Positions 60,752-64,000 of a DNA stretch of 64,000 bases are shown here, one piece after another. Made by a program: the position numbers and the translations under genes. Every line of letters begins with the position of its first letter. Positions within the stretch are counted from its first letter, which is position 1. Source of the DNA: JAVBNT01 sp031551355. GTDB taxonomy: Bacteria > Vulcanimicrobiota > CADAWZ01. The notes under the pieces are model-generated. The model had not been told where the DNA came from, did no database searches, and worked only from the letters and a program-made list of their open reading frames with translations. The stretch spans positions 1-64,000 of the forward strand of contig JAVBNT010000021.1 of assembly GCA_031551355.1 (NCBI GenBank). Direction: 5' to 3'.

Positions 60752-62377
60752 GTGAAAGAGATATCAATTCTGGAGGTGTTTACTTTCGAGACACAGCAAA
60801 TCAAAAAAATATTTTTTACATTAATATACCTGACAATAGTTTCTCTCACTGCAGTAGGATGCGGAGCCTCGAGCTCATCATCAGTCCCTTCAAGCCCGGT
60901 AAAGACAGACGCAAGTACATCGCAATCACAAACAAGCGAAACCACAAACAGCCTTCCGGTAACTTCATCCGGAATAAAAACGGTTCCTGCGGCGCTTTAC
61001 TCAGGCAGCACCACAAGTGACATCACAATAAGCGGAAGTCTTTTCGGAACTAAACAAGGTACTGTAGCACTTACGTCATATGAAACCGGCAATGAAATAT
61101 CATTCGTCAGAATAAAAAACTGGAGTCAAAATTCAATTACCATATCTTTTTCACCTTCATCAACGGGAATAGCAGCAGGTGAATACCGCTTTAAAATAAC
61201 TCTGCCCGGCACCACAACATCATTATATTCATCAATGTTCAATGTCATTCAACCAAACTATCCGATAATAAACGATTTCAGCTTTACCACTAAACCCGTA
61301 TTGGGCAAACCGCTTCCCAACGTGATATTTCAGGGTCGAAACCTATGGTCAGATCAGTCGCTGCCGCCGGATTTTGCAATCTATGCCTCAGTTGACAACG
61401 GCACACCGGTATTACTGCAAATAAAATCATATTACAGCGATTCAAGCGGCACTCAATTTGTGACGGCTCAAAACTCATCTTTTTTATTAAAGGGAAAACA
61501 ACTGATGTTCTGGGCAATCAGCAATTCAAAAAATTCCAACCGGATTACTTCACAGTTGCCGAGTATCGGTAAAATATATGCGCTGTTTGTCGGAATAAAC
61601 GACTATTGGTATGTAACTAAGCTTAACTATTCTGTTCCTGACGCAGCCGCTATGAAACAAAGTTTGGCCGAAAGCCAGTTAAACAATCTGTGGTCGGGAG
61701 CAGAGGTCACGCTTTTGACCGACGGTGCAGCAACAAAAAGCAATATTTTCGCAGCGATAGATTCAATAAGCAGCAAACTAACGCCGGAAGACTGTTTCTT
61801 CATGTTCTATTCAGGACACGGAACCAGTGCCAACCCTGACAGCGGCAATCCCGACACGGAAACATATATCTGTCCGGTTGATACTTTTGCCAGTGCTGCG
61901 GACTGTATCAGCAGCAGCGAGCTCAAACAAAAACTGTCGGCAATGCCTTACGATGTCCAGAAAATACTGATATTCGATTCCTGTTACAGCGGCGGATTTG
62001 TTGGCAAATCAAGCGATTTAACGGCAAAATATATTACCCTGAAAGACACGCCGGAAGACGTCCCCGATACGGGCGGATTCAAAAGCATAGGATTATCTGC
62101 CGGCAATGTGTTCTTTATGACTGCCAGCAAATACAGCGAGCTTTCTTATGAAAGTTCCAGTCTCGGGCATGGAGTTCTCACATATAATCTGCTGCAGGGT
62201 CTGGGAGCAAGCGGCAGTGTGTTCGGAGGAGCCATTCTTGAAGGTCACGACACAATAACCATGAAAGAAGCGTTCAACTATGCGGCCGCCAGGGTAAGCG
62301 GACAGACACCACAGTTTTTCACAACAGTCAGCGGTGACGATATACCTTTAAAAGGCTCGCTTTATACATCTTATTAA
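60752..62377 (+). CDS. Caspase-like (peptidase C14) lipoprotein with IPT/TIG-like domain
   Basis: This 541-residue protein has a signal peptide with lipobox LTAVGC (about 33-38), a Ser/Thr-rich tether and IPT/TIG-like Ig domains (about 70-270). A caspase-fold peptidase domain (about 280-540) follows. The catalytic dyad is H356 in FMFYSGHGT and C411 in FDSCYSGGF. It is predicted to be an Arg/Lys- or Asp-specific cysteine protease displayed on the envelope. The start is uncertain. GTG at 60752 and GTG at 60776 both lack a well-placed ribosome-binding site, while the good GGAGG at 60772-60776 points to a TTC codon at 60785. Confidence 0.82.
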   Translation: MKEISILEVFTFETQQIKKIFFTLIYLTIVSLTAVGCGASSSSSVPSSPVKTDASTSQSQTSETTNSLPVTSSGIKTVPAALYSGSTTSDITISGSLFGTKQGTVALTSYETGNEISFVRIKNWSQNSITISFSPSSTGIAAGEYRFKITLPGTTTSLYSSMFNVIQPNYPIINDFSFTTKPVLGKPLPNVIFQGRNLWSDQSLPPDFAIYASVDNGTPVLLQIKSYYSDSSGTQFVTAQNSSFLLKGKQLMFWAISNSKNSNRITSQLPSIGKIYALFVGINDYWYVTKLNYSVPDAAAMKQSLAESQLNNLWSGAEVTLLTDGAATKSNIFAAIDSISSKLTPEDCFFMFYSGHGTSANPDSGNPDTETYICPVDTFASAADCISSSELKQKLSAMPYDVQKILIFDSCYSGGFVGKSSDLTAKYITLKDTPEDVPDTGGFKSIGLSAGNVFFMTASKYSELSYESSSLGHGVLTYNLLQGLGASGSVFGGAILEGHDTITMKEAFNYAAARVSGQTPQFFTTVSGDDIPLKGSLYTSY

Positions 62378-62639
62378 AGCTCGAAAAACAGGAAAATAAT
62401 AAAAAAATTCGGGAAATGACGGGTGGTTAAACCCCTAAACCGGATTTTTTTATATATTAAATAAAAATTACAAAGGATTTTATAATTTTGCAATATAATT
62501 TAGATAAATTAAGAATAACATTATATATCATAAAAATATAAAAGCTAATAAATATCGCTCCAACGCAAAGGAACAGTACATAATGTAAATAACTATCAGA
62601 CAATCCGGACAAATAATAAAATGACGGGAGGTAATTATT

Positions 62640-63203
62640 CTGAGAGTAAAATTGACAGTCTTTTTGATTATCGCGGCCACAATATTTTTGTCAGGATGTA
62701 CACAGACAAAAATAGACGCAACCGGAGCACAGAGCTCAACTACAGGCGGCAAAACAAAAAAACAGGAACATAAATCTCCAAACGACTTTAGAATCGAAGT
62801 CGGAAAATATGATGTTGTCTACGCTGCGTTCGACGGGCTCGGGACAAAAATGCCGCTGCCGGAAAAATGGCAGGAGAACGTGTCCATTGAAAGAGGAACA
62901 CTGCCGTCAGGAGTACTTGCACATTTTGTAATCGTATATAAGGGTAAAGACGGCAAAGAGGGCCCGGCAGTAGGCAATTTATACGTTTTTGACAGCGAAC
63001 AGTGGAACAGTATGTCAAGAGACGAGCAAAGCCAGGCCGGTCTGGAACTGACAACGATAGACGGAAGCAGATACGTTTACCAAAGCCCCGACTCAAACCC
63101 TTTTAAGCCTGACTCTGCAGAAGCTAAAGCCTTCGAAAGCCGCGTTGTGATGATGGATGAGGCTAAAAATCTACTGCACATTTTCAGACAGGATGACATT
63201 TAA
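62640..63203 (+). CDS. Small lipoprotein of unknown function, probable CTG start
   Basis: This 187-residue protein has the lipobox LSGC at about 17-20, a polar tether and a globular domain (about 50-187) with no recognised family; YDVVYAAFDGLGTKMPLPE and IDGSRYVYQSPDSNPF are recognisable landmarks. A strong GGGAGG (62626-62631) is followed 8 bases later by CTG at 62640, which yields a good n-region (MRVKLTV). The first standard start, TTG at 62652, would remove both positive charges. I therefore prefer the rare CTG start. Confidence 0.7.
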   Translation: MRVKLTVFLIIAATIFLSGCTQTKIDATGAQSSTTGGKTKKQEHKSPNDFRIEVGKYDVVYAAFDGLGTKMPLPEKWQENVSIERGTLPSGVLAHFVIVYKGKDGKEGPAVGNLYVFDSEQWNSMSRDEQSQAGLELTTIDGSRYVYQSPDSNPFKPDSAEAKAFESRVVMMDEAKNLLHIFRQDDI

Positions 63204-63280
63204 AGACAAAAATTAAAGTTTAACGCCGGAAAAATCTATTTTTGAAATTTAACTGACGGTAAAATAAGTCCGGCCGGCCA

Positions 63281-63318
63281 AAGGAGTGTGCGTCAAAAAC
63301 AAACGCAACACTCTTTTA
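63281..63318 (+). terminator. Intrinsic terminator after the small lipoprotein
   Basis: GAGTGTGCGT pairs with ACGCAACACTC around an A-rich loop, followed by TTTTAATTTTT. Confidence 0.6.
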
Positions 63319-63360
63319 ATTTTTATCCGCAAATCTTTTAAAAAATTTGCGGATAAAAAT
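63319..63360. repeat. Near-perfect 42-bp palindrome
   Basis: The 16-base arm ATTTTTATCCGCAAAT and its exact complement enclose CTTTTAAAAA, itself nearly self-complementary. It abuts the terminator at 63281-63318. Confidence 0.7.
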
Positions 63361-63799
63361 ACAGAAACAGCCGACGCAAACAAGAAAAAAACAACATTGG
63401 CCATGACGTTTTTTATAAAATACCAACAGAATAAAATGTGAGATTACGCAAACAAGATCATACATTCTCAGGAATGTCAATAAAAGCAATCATGATAAAA
63501 AAAAAAAAATTATTCAAGATATATTTTTTGACTTCATTATTAATCAAAGTCAGGCAATCTGACAACGCTATTTTTTAATATTCATCTGAAGGTCTAAAAT
63601 AAATATTAAAAATGCTATTGATGACGCCTCCAAAAAACAATAGAAAAAGTCCGTAAAAAAAGACGGATTTAAAGCGCAAAAACTGAATCTTTTTACTGGA
63701 TAAAATCATCATTAACAGACAAAGGAGAATATAGGCAAACACCAAATATAACCTAAATACGTAATTTTGCGATCATTTACATTTAAGGAGGACAGAATT

Positions 63800-64000
63800 T
63801 TGAAGGGCATAAAATTATTGGCACTGATCTCGGTATTATTTATCTCAATTGTATTGGCAGGCTGCAGCAGCGGAAGCAGCGGAGGCGGAACATCATACAG
63901 CTCAAGCGGAGTTGTAAAACCCACACCGATACCGACAACGGATCCGGTACAGACAAGCGAAAAATATGTCGGTATGGGAATACAATGTGTACCTGCGGCA
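63800..64000 (+). CDS. N-terminus of another lipoprotein, TTG start, cut by the window end
   Basis: 67 codons are visible. The signal peptide has lipobox LAGC (about 19-22), then a Ser/Gly-rich and Thr/Pro-rich tether (KPTPIPTTDP) like those of the propeller lipoproteins in this window. AAGGAGG (63785-63791) sits 8 bases before TTG. The downstream domain is outside the window; an NHL-type propeller is a reasonable guess. Confidence 0.75.
   Translation, partial: MKGIKLLALISVLFISIVLAGCSSGSSGGGTSYSSSGVVKPTPIPTTDPVQTSEKYVGMGIQCVPAA

Larger units (their letters stand above)
63204..63799. other. Long non-coding gap with hairpins
   Basis: This 596-base AT-rich stretch between two lipoprotein genes holds the two hairpins at 63281-63360 and a smaller one near 63650 (TCCGT/ACGGA). 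No gene with a ribosome-binding site is seen. Confidence 0.5.

Noticed and set aside
62407..62460. Possible terminator after the caspase-like gene
   Set aside because: A T-run is present but the upstream GC segment does not form a convincing stem.

Overview
The window reads as a chromosome segment of a Gram-negative, probably anaerobic bacterium with a modest GC content. A secretin, GspL/M/N-type inner-membrane parts and pseudopilins imply an outer membrane. Many predicted lipoproteins carry lipoboxes, and an Ech-type group 4 [NiFe] hydrogenase implies fermentative or H2-coupled energy metabolism. No rRNA, tRNA, CRISPR array, transposase or prophage module is visible. Lineage cannot be settled from sequence alone; the mix of strange leaderless proteins, propeller lipoproteins and an Ech hydrogenase would suit a deep-branching uncultured phylum, but that is only an impression.

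Layout. 0-0.85 kb: the edge of a gene, then an amidohydrolase remnant closed by a dispersed structured repeat (copy A). 0.86-5.1 kb (minus): two leaderless lytic transglycosylase-domain proteins, a lethal-factor-like metalloprotease, a GNAT acetyltransferase and a small membrane protein. 5.3-9.2 kb: a LexA/CI-type repressor, a U32 RNA-hydroxylation-type protein, a propeller lipoprotein and repeat copy B. 9.2-13.4 kb: a gyrase/topo IV A-type subunit and an AspT-like exchanger. 13.4-22.8 kb: a TPR protein followed by a type II secretion run in the order I-J-K-L-M-N-D-E. 23-24.8 kb: pirin, then almost 1 kb of non-coding repeats and hairpins (copy C, a MITE-like element). 24.8-29.4 kb (minus): an HD-GYP response regulator and a large hybrid sensor kinase. 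29.7-37.9 kb (minus): a 1468-residue protein built from about 29 tandem 34-residue units, a MerR-type regulator, two related small proteins and a leaderless protein with duplicated EF-hand-like domains. 38-46.1 kb: three paralogous proteins of an unrecognised family with a ParB-like motif, interspersed with a flavodoxin-fold reductase, a formylglycine-generating-enzyme-like lipoprotein and a propeller lipoprotein. 46.2-48.8 kb (minus): a double Tim44-like membrane protein and CorA. 48.9-54.2 kb (minus): echABCDEF. 54.4-56.2 kb: UDP-sugar pyrophosphorylase and a MOSC protein. 56.3-60.7 kb (minus): a giant propeller lipoprotein and moaA-moaC. 60.8-64 kb: a caspase-like lipoprotein, a small lipoprotein and the start of another lipoprotein.

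How it fits together. Three themes recur. One is the cell envelope and surface: the T2SS, at least four large lipoproteins with propeller, Ig, FGE or caspase domains, and envelope signalling through c-di-GMP. The second is a set of leaderless, Ser/Gly-rich N-terminus proteins carrying wall-cleaving, protease, EF-hand and long-repeat modules; they look like cargo for a non-Sec export route that is not encoded in the window. Upstream of two of them sit TGTTAAC-type boxes, three of them exactly 20 bp apart, next to a MerR-type gene. The third is energy and cofactor metabolism (Ech, MoaA/MoaC, MOSC). The strongest candidates for something undescribed are the 34-residue-repeat locus at 29.7-37.9 kb, the leaderless protein class, the MFEK-type paralog family and the dispersed structured repeat.
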